19,068 nt of DNA. It comes from Pseudomonadota bacterium (GTDB lineage Bacteria > Myxococcota > Myxococcia > Myxococcales > Myxococcaceae). The notes under the pieces are model-generated. The model did not search any database and was not told the origin of the DNA. It saw nothing but the letters and a program-made list of their open reading frames with translations. The stretch spans positions 1-19,068 of the forward strand of contig JAFADT010000756.1 in the NCBI GenBank assembly GCA_023424585.1. Reading direction: 5' to 3'. This document shows, one piece after another, positions 6,781 through 14,074 of the stretch. The stretch's first letter is position 1. Each line of letters begins with the position of its first letter. The position numbers were made by a program, and so were the translations under genes.

Positions 6781-7302
6781 ATGAAAAAGACGGGTGAGCT
6801 GGAGCTGGAAGGGGTGCGGCAGGAGGCCCTGGAGACCGAGGCCCGGTGGCGCGGGTTGGCGCAGAAGCTGTCGGAGCTGGGCGGCGAGGAGATGGACGCG
6901 CAGCTGCTGGTGACGTTCCGGAGCGCGCGGGACGCGGGCGCGGTGCCGCCGGACGCGGGCTTCTTCCTGGTGGCGCACATCCTCACGGCGATGGCGGACG
7001 AGGCCATCGCGGAGGATCCGCGCGTGCGGATGCGGGCCCGGGAGCTGGACGCGATGGAGCGCGCCTACGGCCTCACCGGCGAGGGCTGGCCGGAGGGGGA
7101 GCTCCCGCCGGAGGAGTGGGAGGCGCTGTGCGTGGAGTACGAGCGGGCCTGTGACGAGGCGCGCGCCGCGTTCTTCCGCGCGTACGGCGAGGAGGAGATG
7201 TCGCGGCTGTACCTGGACCAGCGCGTCACCTTCCACCATCGCTTCGAGAGCGGGCGGCGCTTCTTCCACGGGCTGCCCATGCTGCCCACGCAGCTGCACT
7301 GA
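6781..7302 (+). CDS. Conserved-looking hypothetical protein
   Basis: A 173-aa soluble protein rich in Glu, Arg and Ala and mostly helical, with no signal peptide or membrane segment. I do not recognise the family. Visible segments are a charged N-terminal helix (residues 1-45), FFLVAHILTAMADEAI in the middle (a buried helix) and an acidic turn GEGWPEGELPPEEW. A helix ending in FFRAYGEEEM comes next, and the C-terminus has several aromatic residues and histidines (VTFHHRFESGRRFFHG). The start at 6781 is set by GAGGA at 6772-6776, four bases upstream; an earlier in-frame start at 6733 lacks such a site. Strong G/C third positions argue that it is a real gene. It stands alone, convergent with the acetyltransferase gene and downstream of the repeated motif. 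Confidence 0.8.
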   Translation: MKKTGELELEGVRQEALETEARWRGLAQKLSELGGEEMDAQLLVTFRSARDAGAVPPDAGFFLVAHILTAMADEAIAEDPRVRMRARELDAMERAYGLTGEGWPEGELPPEEWEALCVEYERACDEARAAFFRAYGEEEMSRLYLDQRVTFHHRFESGRRFFHGLPMLPTQLH

Positions 7303-7376
7303 GCCGCAGGTCCGCCAGGCTCCGCCCCCCGCCCCTCGCGGGATGCGGCGGATGCGAGCGGCTGTTGGGCGTGGGG

Positions 7377-7406
7377 CGCGCGGGTGTCCGGGGCGGGGCC
7401 CGCGCG
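7377..7406. terminator. Hairpin between convergent genes
   Basis: CGCGCGGG (7377-7384) pairs with CCCGCGCG (7399-7406) around a 14-nt G-rich loop, followed by TTGCT. It lies between the end of the 173-aa gene and the end of the acetyltransferase gene. It is plausible as a shared terminator, but the sequence is so GC-rich that chance pairing is easy. Confidence 0.4.
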
Positions 7407-7410
7407 TTGC

Positions 7411-8004
7411 TCAGCGGCTGGCGCGGAGGCCGGGTTCGGCGGGGGCCACGAGCGAGGTGAGCACGTGGTCTCGCCACTGGCCGTTGATGAGGAGGAAGTC
7501 GCGCGCGTAGCCCTCGGGGATGAAGCCCAGGCGGCGGAGGACGGCGGCGCTGCGGAGGTTCTCCGGCAGGTGGTTGGCCTGGAGCCGGTGCAGGCCCATG
7601 GCGCCGAAGGCGAAGTCGCAGAAGGCGCGGAGGCCTTCGGTCATGAGGCCCTTGCCCTCGTGGCGATGATCCAGGCCGTAGCCCAGGTCCGCGGTCTGAA
7701 GCGGCCCCCTGCGGATGTGGGCGAGCGTGGCGTTGCCGATGACGGGGGAGAGCGCGAGGGGCTGGCCCCTGGGGAGGAGGAAGACGCGCAGGGACACGTC
7801 GTGGCGGAAGTCCTCGCGGTCCTGGGCCAGGCGCGTGCGCCAGTAGGCTGGGGAGAAGAAGGTCGCCGGGCGGTCCGGGGACACCGGGCCCAGGTGGTCC
7901 TTGTTGGCCACGTGGTACGCCAGCACGCGCTCCGCTGAGTCGGGCGGCAGCAGCATCAGGTGCAGGCGCTCGGTGGTGAGCAGGACGGGGGACTTGTCGG
8001 TCAT
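7411..8004 (-). CDS. GNAT-family N-acetyltransferase (RimJ/RimL-like)
   Basis: A 197-aa acetyl-CoA-dependent acyltransferase of the type that acetylates protein N-termini (RimJ/RimL) or small amines. It opens with LLTTERLHLMLLPPDSAERV, the usual RimJ/L start. It has the ADLGYGLDHRHEGKGLMTEG segment containing the acetyl-CoA pyrophosphate-binding R-x-x-G-x-G/A motif, then the NLRSAAVLRRLGFIPEGYARD motif near the C-terminus. An upstream in-frame extension to 8109 exists but crosses the preceding terminator hairpin, so ATG 8004 is preferred; its ribosome-binding site is poor. The substrate is not determined. The gene follows the OmpA-lipoprotein operon on the same strand but is separated from it by a strong terminator, so it probably has its own promoter. 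Confidence 0.85.
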   Translation of the reverse strand: MTDKSPVLLTTERLHLMLLPPDSAERVLAYHVANKDHLGPVSPDRPATFFSPAYWRTRLAQDREDFRHDVSLRVFLLPRGQPLALSPVIGNATLAHIRRGPLQTADLGYGLDHRHEGKGLMTEGLRAFCDFAFGAMGLHRLQANHLPENLRSAAVLRRLGFIPEGYARDFLLINGQWRDHVLTSLVAPAEPGLRASR

Positions 8005-8060
8005 GGCGGAGCCGGCTTGAAGGGTAACGCGCTCCCTCGAGGCATGCGCGCCTGACGCAC

Positions 8061-8101
8061 GGAAAGAAGAAGGTCTCCACCCACGCGGGATGGAGACCTT
8101 C
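8061..8101 (-). terminator. Intrinsic terminator of the OmpA-lipoprotein operon
   Basis: Read on the minus strand, GAAGGTCTCCA (8101-8091) pairs perfectly with TGGAGACCTTC (8079-8069). A further CCC/GGG pairing across one bulged base closes on a 4-nt loop. A T-rich tract (TTCTTT) follows directly. It begins 24 nt after the stop codon of the OmpA gene. It is the most canonical intrinsic terminator in the window. Confidence 0.88.
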
Positions 8102-8124
8102 GTGCTCAAGCCCGCGAGCGTGCG

Positions 8125-9399
8125 CTACTCCCCGTGGTCCATGGGCTGCTGGGGCACCTGCTGCTGCGCGGCGCCGTCGCCCGAGCCCTGCTCAGGCTGG
8201 GGGCTCTGGTGGTCGATGCCCGCGCCATGCGGCCTCGCGTCCGCGCCGCTGCCGCCCGTGCCTTCCGGCTTCGCGTTCTGGCCCTGGTCGCCCCGGGCTG
8301 GCTGCTGCGCCCCGCTGCCTCCCACGCCGCCGCCGCGCGACGGCTGCGCTCCGGCCACGTTGCGCTCCACCACGATCTCCACGCGGCGGTTGTTCGCGCG
8401 GCCCTCCGCCGTCGCGTTCGACGCCACGGGCCGGTTCTCACCCATGCCGCGGACCTGGATGCGGTCCGGCGGGACGCCCTGGTTCACCAGGAAGTTCTTC
8501 ACGCTCTCCGCTCTCCGCTCCGACAGCTGGTCGTTGTAGCTCTCCGACCCTCGCGAGTCCGTGTGGCCCTCGATGAGGAGCGGGTTCTTCGACTCCTTCA
8601 GCGCCGTCGCCACCTCCGACAGCCGGTCTCGCGCCGCGGGCAGCAGCTCCGTCGCGTTCGTCGCGAACAGCACGCTGCCCGACAACGTCACCACCGTGCC
8701 GCGCGCCTCCTCGCGCACCTTCACGTTCTCGTCCTGCAGCCGCGTCAGCGTCTGCGACGCGCGCTGCTCCGCCTGGAGCCGCGCCTGACGCTCCTGCTCC
8801 AGCTCCTGCGTGCGCTGCTGGAGCTGCTGGTTGAGCTCCGCCAGCCGCTGCGCCTCGGCCTGCTGCTGCTCCATGCGCCGCTGCATCTCCGCTTCCAACT
8901 GCTGACGCTGCTGCGCGTCCGCCGTGCGCATCCGCTCGGCCTCCTGCGCGCGCTGCGCCTCGTACTGCTGCCGCTGCTGCTCGTACAGCTGCCGCTGCTG
9001 CTCGTACCTCGCGCGCTCCTCCTCCTGCTGACGCGTGAGGCTCTGCGCGCGCGCTTCCTGCTCCTGGCGCAGGAGCGCCTCCGCCTGGGCCCGCTGCTGC
9101 GCGGCCAGGTCCGCCTCGCCGCGCGCCTGGGCGGTCTCCGCCTTGCGCAAGGCCACGTACGCCAGCGAGCGCGTCTTCGTCGAGCCCTGGCTCTCCGCGT
9201 ACTCGTTCTCCGCCTCCTGCAGGGCCGCCCGGGCCGCCGCCACGTCCGCGGGGCGCTCGCGGCCCTCGGGGCTCGTGGCCACCTCGCGGTAGGCCTGGCG
9301 CGCCGCGGTCAGCTCACCCGGCGGCGGACCATGGGCACACCCCACCGAGAGCGCCGTGACCCCGGCGACCGCCAACCATCCAAGTTTCCAACGCTGCAT
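8125..9399 (-). CDS. OmpA-family lipoprotein with DUF4398 and long coiled coil
   Basis: A 424-aa envelope protein. Residues 1-20 are a signal ending SVGC (Cys21, a slightly unusual lipobox). Residues 25-110 resemble a DUF4398 helical region. Residues 110-230 are an almost pure Gln/Glu/Arg/Ala coiled coil with many QQ and RQ pairs. Residues about 233-345 form an OmpA-like peptidoglycan-binding domain: LLIEGHTDSRG, the SERRAESVKNFLV helix, then RVRGMGENRP-type and NNRRVEIVV segments with the diaminopimelate-binding Asp and Arg. After it come about 75 residues of Gly/Gln/Pro/Ser-rich disordered tail, unusual because OmpA domains are often terminal. The likely role is to tether membrane and cell wall. 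The ATG at 9399 has GAGGAG seven bases upstream. It is the second gene of an operon, 33 nt behind another DUF4398 lipoprotein. Confidence 0.93.
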   Translation of the reverse strand: MQRWKLGWLAVAGVTALSVGCAHGPPPGELTAARQAYREVATSPEGRERPADVAAARAALQEAENEYAESQGSTKTRSLAYVALRKAETAQARGEADLAAQQRAQAEALLRQEQEARAQSLTRQQEEERARYEQQRQLYEQQRQQYEAQRAQEAERMRTADAQQRQQLEAEMQRRMEQQQAEAQRLAELNQQLQQRTQELEQERQARLQAEQRASQTLTRLQDENVKVREEARGTVVTLSGSVLFATNATELLPAARDRLSEVATALKESKNPLLIEGHTDSRGSESYNDQLSERRAESVKNFLVNQGVPPDRIQVRGMGENRPVASNATAEGRANNRRVEIVVERNVAGAQPSRGGGVGGSGAQQPARGDQGQNAKPEGTGGSGADARPHGAGIDHQSPQPEQGSGDGAAQQQVPQQPMDHGE

Positions 9400-9432
9400 G
9401 ACTCGCTCCTCACAAGGCTAGAGGTGGGGGAC

Positions 9433-9795
9433 TCACTGACCGCGGCGCAGGGACTCGGCCTGCTCGGAGGCCCGCCGCGCCTCGTCCTTCAGCGGCACCG
9501 CGCGGGCCAGCGCCGACGCGAGGTCCGCGTCCGCGGCCGCCTGGCGGAACCGCAGCTCCGCGGCCTCCTGCTCACCCTCGCGGATCAGCCGCTCGCCGTC
9601 GGCGATCTGCTGGCGCGCGTACTCCAGATGCCGGGCGGCCTCGGGCACCTTCGGCGCCTGCGAGTTCTCCGCCGAGCGGAGCGCCGCCTCCGCCTGGACG
9701 CGCTGCTGATGGGTGGACGTGGCAATCACCTGCTTGCCTGCGCAGCCAAGGGCCGCGGCGCAGAGCAGGGTGACGGCGAACAGCTTCGGGCGCAT
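9433..9795 (-). CDS. Small DUF4398 lipoprotein
   Basis: A 120-aa protein with an 18-residue signal ending ALGC (Cys18). The mature part is two to three amphipathic helices rich in Ala, Glu, Arg and Gln (AEAALRSAENSQAPKVPEAA, then YARQQIADGERLIREGEQEA). This is the DUF4398 pattern, also found in the N-terminal region of the next gene. It is probably a periplasmic lipoprotein that partners the OmpA protein, possibly a stand-alone copy of its first domain; the function is inferred from context only. Start 9795 has GAGGTGA a few bases upstream. Being first in the operon, its promoter should lie between 9796 and 10045, where I can identify no clear boxes. Confidence 0.88.
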   Translation of the reverse strand: MRPKLFAVTLLCAAALGCAGKQVIATSTHQQRVQAEAALRSAENSQAPKVPEAARHLEYARQQIADGERLIREGEQEAAELRFRQAAADADLASALARAVPLKDEARRASEQAESLRRGQ

Positions 9796-10045
9796 GGATC
9801 ACCTCATGCCGGTGGAATGCTGGGACGCTCCGGCGCGGCCCAGAGGGAGTCGCTCCAGAAAATGGGCGGTGTGCATCCAGTCGGCATCGGCGACCCGTCC
9901 CCGCCAGGCACGCTGGCCAAGGGGGTTGACAGGCGTCGTGTAGGGAACGAGGCGCGCAGCCAGGAAGCGCCGCGCAGGGCCGCTCCCCATGGCTCCCTGC
10001 ACGGGCTGCTGGCCGCGCGGCGGCAGGGACGCTAGAGGGGGGAAC

Positions 10046-10930
10046 ATGCGCCTGCACCTCGTGGACGGCACCTATGAGCTGTACCGGGCCCACTACTCGC
10101 CCCGGCCGGGCACCACCGCTCCAGACGGGCGCGACGTGAAGGCCACCGCCGGGGTGATGGACTCCCTGCTCGCCCTCCTGCACGACGAGGAGGAGGCCGT
10201 GACCCACGTGGCGGTCGCGTTCGACAACCCCATCCGCTCGTTCCGCAACGCGCTGTTCGCCGGTTACAAGAGTGACGACGGCGTGCCGCCGGAGCTGCAC
10301 GCGCAGTTCGACCTGGTGGAGGAGGCCGTGGCGGCGCTCGGCGTGCGCGTCTGGTCCATGAAGGACCAGGAGGCGGACGACGCGCTGGCCACCGCGGCGG
10401 CGCGCTGGGCGGGCGAGGTGGAGCAGGTGCGGCTGCTCACCCCGGACAAGGACCTGGGGCAGTGCGTGCGCGGCCAGCGCGTGGTGCAGGTGGACCGGCG
10501 GCAGCAGAAGGTGGTGGACGCGGACGGGGTGAAGGCGAAGCTGGGCGTGGCGCCGGAGAGCGTGCCGGACCTGCTGGCGCTGATGGGCGACGACGCGGAC
10601 GGCATCCCGGGGCTGGCCGGCTTCGGAGCGAAGGGCGCGGCGGCGGTGCTCCAGGCGTATGGACACCTGGAGGCCATCCCGGACAGCGCCGCGGAGTGGA
10701 CGGTGAAGGTGCGGGGCGCGGACAAGCTGGCGGCGACGTTGAAGGCGCACCGCGAGGACGCGCGGCTGTATCGCACGCTGGCGACCCTGGTGGAGGACGC
10801 GCCGCTGCCGGGCACGGCGTCGCTCGCGGACCTGGAGTGGAAGGGCGTGCCGGAAGCGCGCTTCAAGGCGTTCTGTGAAGGATTGGGATTGAAGAGCCTC
10901 CAGCGTCGGCCAAGGCGCTGGGCGGCATGA
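10046..10930 (+). CDS. Stand-alone 5'-3' exonuclease (Pol I N-domain/FEN type)
   Basis: A 294-aa flap-nuclease-type enzyme equivalent to the N-terminal domain of DNA polymerase I, here without a polymerase part. Metal-binding acidic residues are in place: Asp7 in LVDGTY, Asp60 in VAFDN, Glu109/Asp111/Asp112 in QEADDAL, Asp134/Asp136 in TPDKD, and Asp182-Asp185 in GDDADGIPG. The helix-3-turn-helix DNA-binding segment follows (GIPGLAGFGAKGAAAVLQAYG, residues 186-206). An RSFRNALFAGYKSDD arch region (about 64-78) contacts the flap. The likely role is removal of RNA primers or flaps, or DNA repair. The ATG at 10046 has AGGGGGGA just upstream; longer in-frame starts do not match the family. The next gene begins seven bases after its stop, so the two are probably co-transcribed. 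Confidence 0.92.
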   Translation: MRLHLVDGTYELYRAHYSPRPGTTAPDGRDVKATAGVMDSLLALLHDEEEAVTHVAVAFDNPIRSFRNALFAGYKSDDGVPPELHAQFDLVEEAVAALGVRVWSMKDQEADDALATAAARWAGEVEQVRLLTPDKDLGQCVRGQRVVQVDRRQQKVVDADGVKAKLGVAPESVPDLLALMGDDADGIPGLAGFGAKGAAAVLQAYGHLEAIPDSAAEWTVKVRGADKLAATLKAHREDARLYRTLATLVEDAPLPGTASLADLEWKGVPEARFKAFCEGLGLKSLQRRPRRWAA

Positions 10931-10937
10931 GGAAGCC

Positions 10938-11378
10938 ATGAGCATGGAATTGAAGCCCCCGCCGTCGGACGGCTGGGTCCCCACGCTGGACGACACCCCC
11001 TTCACCCGCATGGGCGGCGAGGAGGCCGTCTACGCGCTCGCGGAGGCCTTCTACGACGTGATGGACGCGGAGGAGCCCGCGCTCGCGTCGATTCACGAGC
11101 GGGACGACCAGGGGAAGGTGAACCGGGGCACGCGCCAGCGCTTCGGCATGTTCCTGGTGGGCTGGCTGGGCGGGCCGCAGCACTACAGCGCGACGCACGG
11201 CCACCCCCGGCTGCGCATGCGCCACGGCCACCTGCCGGTGGACACGGCGATGCGGGACGCGTGGCTGCGCTGCATGCAGAAGGCCCTGGACCAGCGCGGC
11301 GTCACCGGCGGCCTGCGGAGCTTCCTGGATGATCGCTTCGCGCAGGTGGCGGACTTCCTTCGCAACACGGAGGGATGA
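10938..11378 (+). CDS. Group II truncated haemoglobin
   Basis: A 146-aa globin of the 2-on-2 fold (TrHbO/YjbI type). Expected residues are present: FYDVMD with Tyr39 at the B10 distal site, FLVGWLGGPQHY in the E-helix region, HGHPRLRMRH ending in the proximal haem ligand His96 (F8), and Trp109 (G8) in DAWLRCM. These bind haem and O2 or NO; roles in NO or peroxide detoxification are typical. The N-terminus has about 20 extra residues before the globin fold. ATG 10938 follows GAGGA, and the gap of seven bases to the exonuclease gene suggests one operon. Confidence 0.93.
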   Translation: MSMELKPPPSDGWVPTLDDTPFTRMGGEEAVYALAEAFYDVMDAEEPALASIHERDDQGKVNRGTRQRFGMFLVGWLGGPQHYSATHGHPRLRMRHGHLPVDTAMRDAWLRCMQKALDQRGVTGGLRSFLDDRFAQVADFLRNTEG

Positions 11379-11830
11379 GGCCCGGGGATGCGGACGCGGA
11401 ACGCGAGTCACCTGGACGGCTGCCCCTCCCCTCGGGAGCTCCCTCCGCGGGCTCACGCCGCCGCTGGAGTGGACCCTGACCCGCGAGGTCTGGAGACGGC
11501 TTCAAGCCCTGAAGCGACGGCTGGCCGGGAGTGTCGCTGGCGGGGCATGGACTCGCGGTATGAGCACGCAGCGACAGCCGCCCCCCGTCACTCCGCCCAT
11601 CCATGAGCTGGGGACCCTGGTCGAGGAGGTGGCGGGCGCCTCGGGCTCCACGCGCGCCCTGAAGGCCGGGTACCTCAACGCCATCATCGCCCGGTGGGTC
11701 CAGACGGAGAACCCGGCGCCGCTCGCGTCCTCGCCGCCGGGCGCCTGGGTGCCCGCTCGCCGGGCCGTGGCCCCACGGGCGCGGCGCCCCCAACCTCCAG
11801 CTTTCACCACCCAGTTGGGGGTTGAGCGCC
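11379..11830 (+). other. 452-nt region without a confident gene; possible coding fragment
   Basis: From ATG 11560 one plus frame reads MSTQRQPPPVTPP then HELGTLVEEVAGASG and AGYLNAIIARWVQTENPAP. Its third-position G/C use is good up to about 11750. It then loses that bias and stays open into the next gene, and it has no ribosome-binding site. This may be the remains of a small gene or a chance frame. The part before 11560 shows mixed codon use and looks non-coding. No terminator with a T run follows the globin gene. Confidence 0.4.
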
Positions 11831-12310
11831 ATGCGAACGAACAACGATGTCTGGACGGCGGCGGGCTTCGGCGTCCTCGCCGGGATGCGCAGCATGACGG
11901 CGCCCGCGCTCCTCTCGCGGGAGCTGTCGCGCAAGCCGACGCGCGCGCTGAAGCGGGCCCTGCCGGGCCTGACGTCGCGAAAGGTGTCGCAGCGCCTGGG
12001 CCTCCTGGCGCTCGGTGAGGTGCTGGGGGACAAGTCCCCCACGGCGCCCGCGCGCACCGCCTTCCCCATCCTGACGGGCCGGGTCCTCTCGGGGGCCATC
12101 ACCGGCGCCGCGGTGTCTCGCAAGCGCAGGGGCGCGAGGCTGGGCCTCGCCCTCATCGGCGCGGGCGCCGCCATCGCCTCCAGCTACGTCTTCTATGGCT
12201 TCCGCCGCCTCATGACGCAGCGGCTGCGCGTGCCGAACGTGGCCGCGGGCCTGGTCGAGGATGGCCTCGCGCTGGCCCTGGGCTCGCGCCTCACCCGGGC
12301 GCTGCGTTAG
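11831..12310 (+). CDS. DUF4126 family membrane protein
   Basis: A 159-aa protein with the DUF4126 opening (AAGFGVLAGMRSMTAPALLS) and two or three hydrophobic segments: the N-terminal one, an ILTGRVLSGAITGAAV segment near residues 80-95, and LGLALIGAGAAIASSYVFYGF at about 103-123. A basic loop (ELSRKPTRALKRALPG) lies between. The function of the family is unknown; it is probably an inner-membrane protein. ATG 11831 is preferred over the upstream in-frame TTG at 11822 because it matches the family start. It converges with the next gene across a 15-nt gap that holds part of a shared hairpin. Confidence 0.82.
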   Translation: MRTNNDVWTAAGFGVLAGMRSMTAPALLSRELSRKPTRALKRALPGLTSRKVSQRLGLLALGEVLGDKSPTAPARTAFPILTGRVLSGAITGAAVSRKRRGARLGLALIGAGAAIASSYVFYGFRRLMTQRLRVPNVAAGLVEDGLALALGSRLTRALR

Positions 12311-12319
12311 GCCCCACCT

Positions 12320-12357
12320 CGCGGCTCACGCCGGCGCCTTGCCGGAGGTGAGCCGCG
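12320..12357. terminator. Hairpin overlapping the 3' end of the minus-strand gene
   Basis: CGCGGCTCAC (12320-12329) and GTGAGCCGCG (12348-12357) pair perfectly, with an inner CCGGC/GCCGG stem. The hairpin contains the stop codon and last ten codons of the minus-strand gene and starts ten bases after the plus-strand stop, so it can serve both convergent transcripts. Confidence 0.6.
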
Positions 12358-13177
12358 CCTCCAACCGCGCCAGCACCGCGTGCTCCGCCCGTGCCCGCTC
12401 CGCCAGGGGCTCGAAGAGCAGCCGCGAGCGCAGGCCCATGCCCTCCGTCAGCTCGAACTGGCGCAGGTCCTCCGGCAGCGCGAGCAGCACCTCGCCCAGC
12501 GGTCGCACCCGGTGCAGCTGGTACGAACCCGCCGCCTCCAGCGCGCGCACCACGTCCGCCACGGGCTCCGCGCGGGCCAGCGCCTCGCGCGACTGCTCCT
12601 CGTACCGCAGGCCCGCCTCCACCCGCTCCTCCAGGTCCGCGAGCACCGCCGCCGACGTGCGCTGCGCCTCCTTCACCAGCCGCAGCGGATCCAATGCCCG
12701 CTCCACGCGCCTGCGCACCGCCGGGGACAGCGCCCGGGCTCGCCCCTCCACGCGCGACAGCACCGCGTCGCGGTAGCTCGCCGCGAAGCAGACCACGAAC
12801 AGCGCCTCCTCCAGCGGCGCCCGCTCCCGCGCGGCCAGCCCCTCCGCCAGCGAGCACAGCCCCTCGCCGGTGAGCACGTACCGCCGTCCCCGGGGCAGCC
12901 CCTTCACCGGCGCGCTGGTGCTCGCCTCCGCGTGGCCCGCGCGCACCAGCCGCTCCAGCGTCCGCCGCACCTGCGTCAGGTCGATGTCCTGCGAGGGCCG
13001 GGTGACGTCGTGCTCGACCCAGTTGGTGAACAAGAGGAAGTAGAAGCGCACGTCCGACACGCGAAAGCCGCCCGCGCGAGCCCCCGCCCCGTGCGCCGCG
13101 AGCAGCGCCGCCTGCACGAAGGTGGCCTGCGTGTCGATGTAGCCCAACCGCGCCGTCAGGGTGCTGTTCCGAGCCAT
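12326..13177 (-). CDS. Winged-helix-like protein of unknown function
   Basis: A 283-aa soluble, Arg/Glu/Ala-rich protein. Residues about 35-110 look like a winged helix: VRFYFLLFTNWVEHDVTRP, a recognition-type helix DIDLTQVRRTLERLVRAGHA, and a wing GLPRGRRYVLTGEGLCSLAEGL. This resembles transcription regulators that read effector state through a long helical C-terminal part. The rest (about 120-283) is helical and includes ERALDPLRLVKEAQRTSA and YEEQSREALARAEP, with a closing segment on LLALPEDLRQFELTEGM. I do not recognise a named family. It is likely a DNA-binding regulator, but this is inference from fold-like patterns only. Start ATG 13177 has no clear ribosome-binding site. It is divergent from the sterol-desaturase-like gene with 131 nt between them, so it may control that gene. 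Confidence 0.75.
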   Translation of the reverse strand: MARNSTLTARLGYIDTQATFVQAALLAAHGAGARAGGFRVSDVRFYFLLFTNWVEHDVTRPSQDIDLTQVRRTLERLVRAGHAEASTSAPVKGLPRGRRYVLTGEGLCSLAEGLAARERAPLEEALFVVCFAASYRDAVLSRVEGRARALSPAVRRRVERALDPLRLVKEAQRTSAAVLADLEERVEAGLRYEEQSREALARAEPVADVVRALEAAGSYQLHRVRPLGEVLLALPEDLRQFELTEGMGLRSRLLFEPLAERARAEHAVLARLEARLTSGKAPA

Positions 13178-13308
13178 GCCCGGGAGGATGCCAGCCCCGC
13201 CCCTTCCGCCCCAACCCTCCCAGGTGACAGTGTCCGTCAGGCCCTTTAGACACCTCCGGGCGCGTCATTCGTATGAGGAGCCAGCCTGAACCCTTTCGAG
13301 GAATCTCC

Positions 13309-14028
13309 ATGCTCCCCTGGCTCGTCCTCATCGCCGGTCTCTGCTTTCTCGTGGAACAGCTGTCGCTGGGGTGGAAGCTGCCCCGCGTGCGCGGCTGGCA
13401 CCTGCGCGTGGTGCTCATCAACCTGGCGCAGGTAGGGGTGGTGATTCTGGGCGGCTACACGTGGGACCGGTGGTTCTCCGCGCGCTCGGTCTTCCACCTG
13501 TCCGAGCACGTGAACCCGGTGGCGGGCGGGGTGCTGGCCTATCTCATCGCCACGTTCGTCTTCTACTGGTGGCACCGGGCCCGGCACGAGAGCGACGTGC
13601 TCTGGCGCCTCTTCCACCAGATCCATCACAGCCCGCAGCGGCTGGAGGTCATCACCAGCTTCTACAAGCACCCGCTGGAGATGACGGCCAACAGCCTCAT
13701 TGGCGGGCTGCTCGTCTACACGGTGCTGGGGTTGAGCCCGGTGGCGGGCGGCGTCTACACGGCCTGCTGCGCGCTGGGCGAGTACTTCTACCACACCAAC
13801 ATCCGCACCCCGCGCTGGGTGGGCTGGTTCTTCCAGCGGCCGGAGATGCACCGCATCCACCACGAGTACGGCAAGCACAAGAACAACTACGGCGACCTGC
13901 CCCTCTGGGACATGTTGTTCGGCACCTACGAGAACCCGGAGACGTGGGACGCCACCTGCGGCTTCGACGACGCGAAGGAGCAGCGGCTGGGGGACATGCT
14001 GGCCTTCCGCGACGTGCACCGCTCGTAG
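13309..14028 (+). CDS. Sterol desaturase/fatty acid hydroxylase family protein
   Basis: A 239-aa integral membrane di-iron oxygenase that hydroxylates or desaturates a lipid. The histidine clusters are present: HRARHE (about residue 90), HQIHHSPQRLE (about 104-114), FYKHPLE, and HRIHHEYGKHKNNYGDLPLWD near the C-terminus. Hydrophobic helices lie at residues 1-20, 35-60, 75-90 and 125-160. ATG 13309 has GAGGAA five bases upstream; an earlier in-frame ATG at 13273 lacks this. The substrate is unknown; hopanoids, sterols, carotenoids and fatty acids are all possible in this lineage. It is 46 nt upstream of the amidase gene on the same strand and may share a transcript with it. Confidence 0.92.
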   Translation: MLPWLVLIAGLCFLVEQLSLGWKLPRVRGWHLRVVLINLAQVGVVILGGYTWDRWFSARSVFHLSEHVNPVAGGVLAYLIATFVFYWWHRARHESDVLWRLFHQIHHSPQRLEVITSFYKHPLEMTANSLIGGLLVYTVLGLSPVAGGVYTACCALGEYFYHTNIRTPRWVGWFFQRPEMHRIHHEYGKHKNNYGDLPLWDMLFGTYENPETWDATCGFDDAKEQRLGDMLAFRDVHRS

Positions 14029-14074
14029 GAGGTGGCACACTGGCGCCCCTTCGCTTCATCCGGGAGGTTGCGCC

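Noticed and set aside
5450..6784. 444-codon plus-strand frame opposite the AI-2E transporter
   Set aside because: His/Gln/Ala-rich antisense shadow; the minus strand encodes a recognisable membrane protein.
8780..9060. Repetitive CTGCTG-like tracts resembling a tandem repeat or CRISPR-like array
   Set aside because: They encode the Gln-rich coiled coil of the OmpA lipoprotein; there are no constant repeats with unique spacers.
9926..9931. TTGACA as a -35 box upstream of the exonuclease
   Set aside because: No acceptable -10 element lies 16-18 bases downstream on the plus strand.
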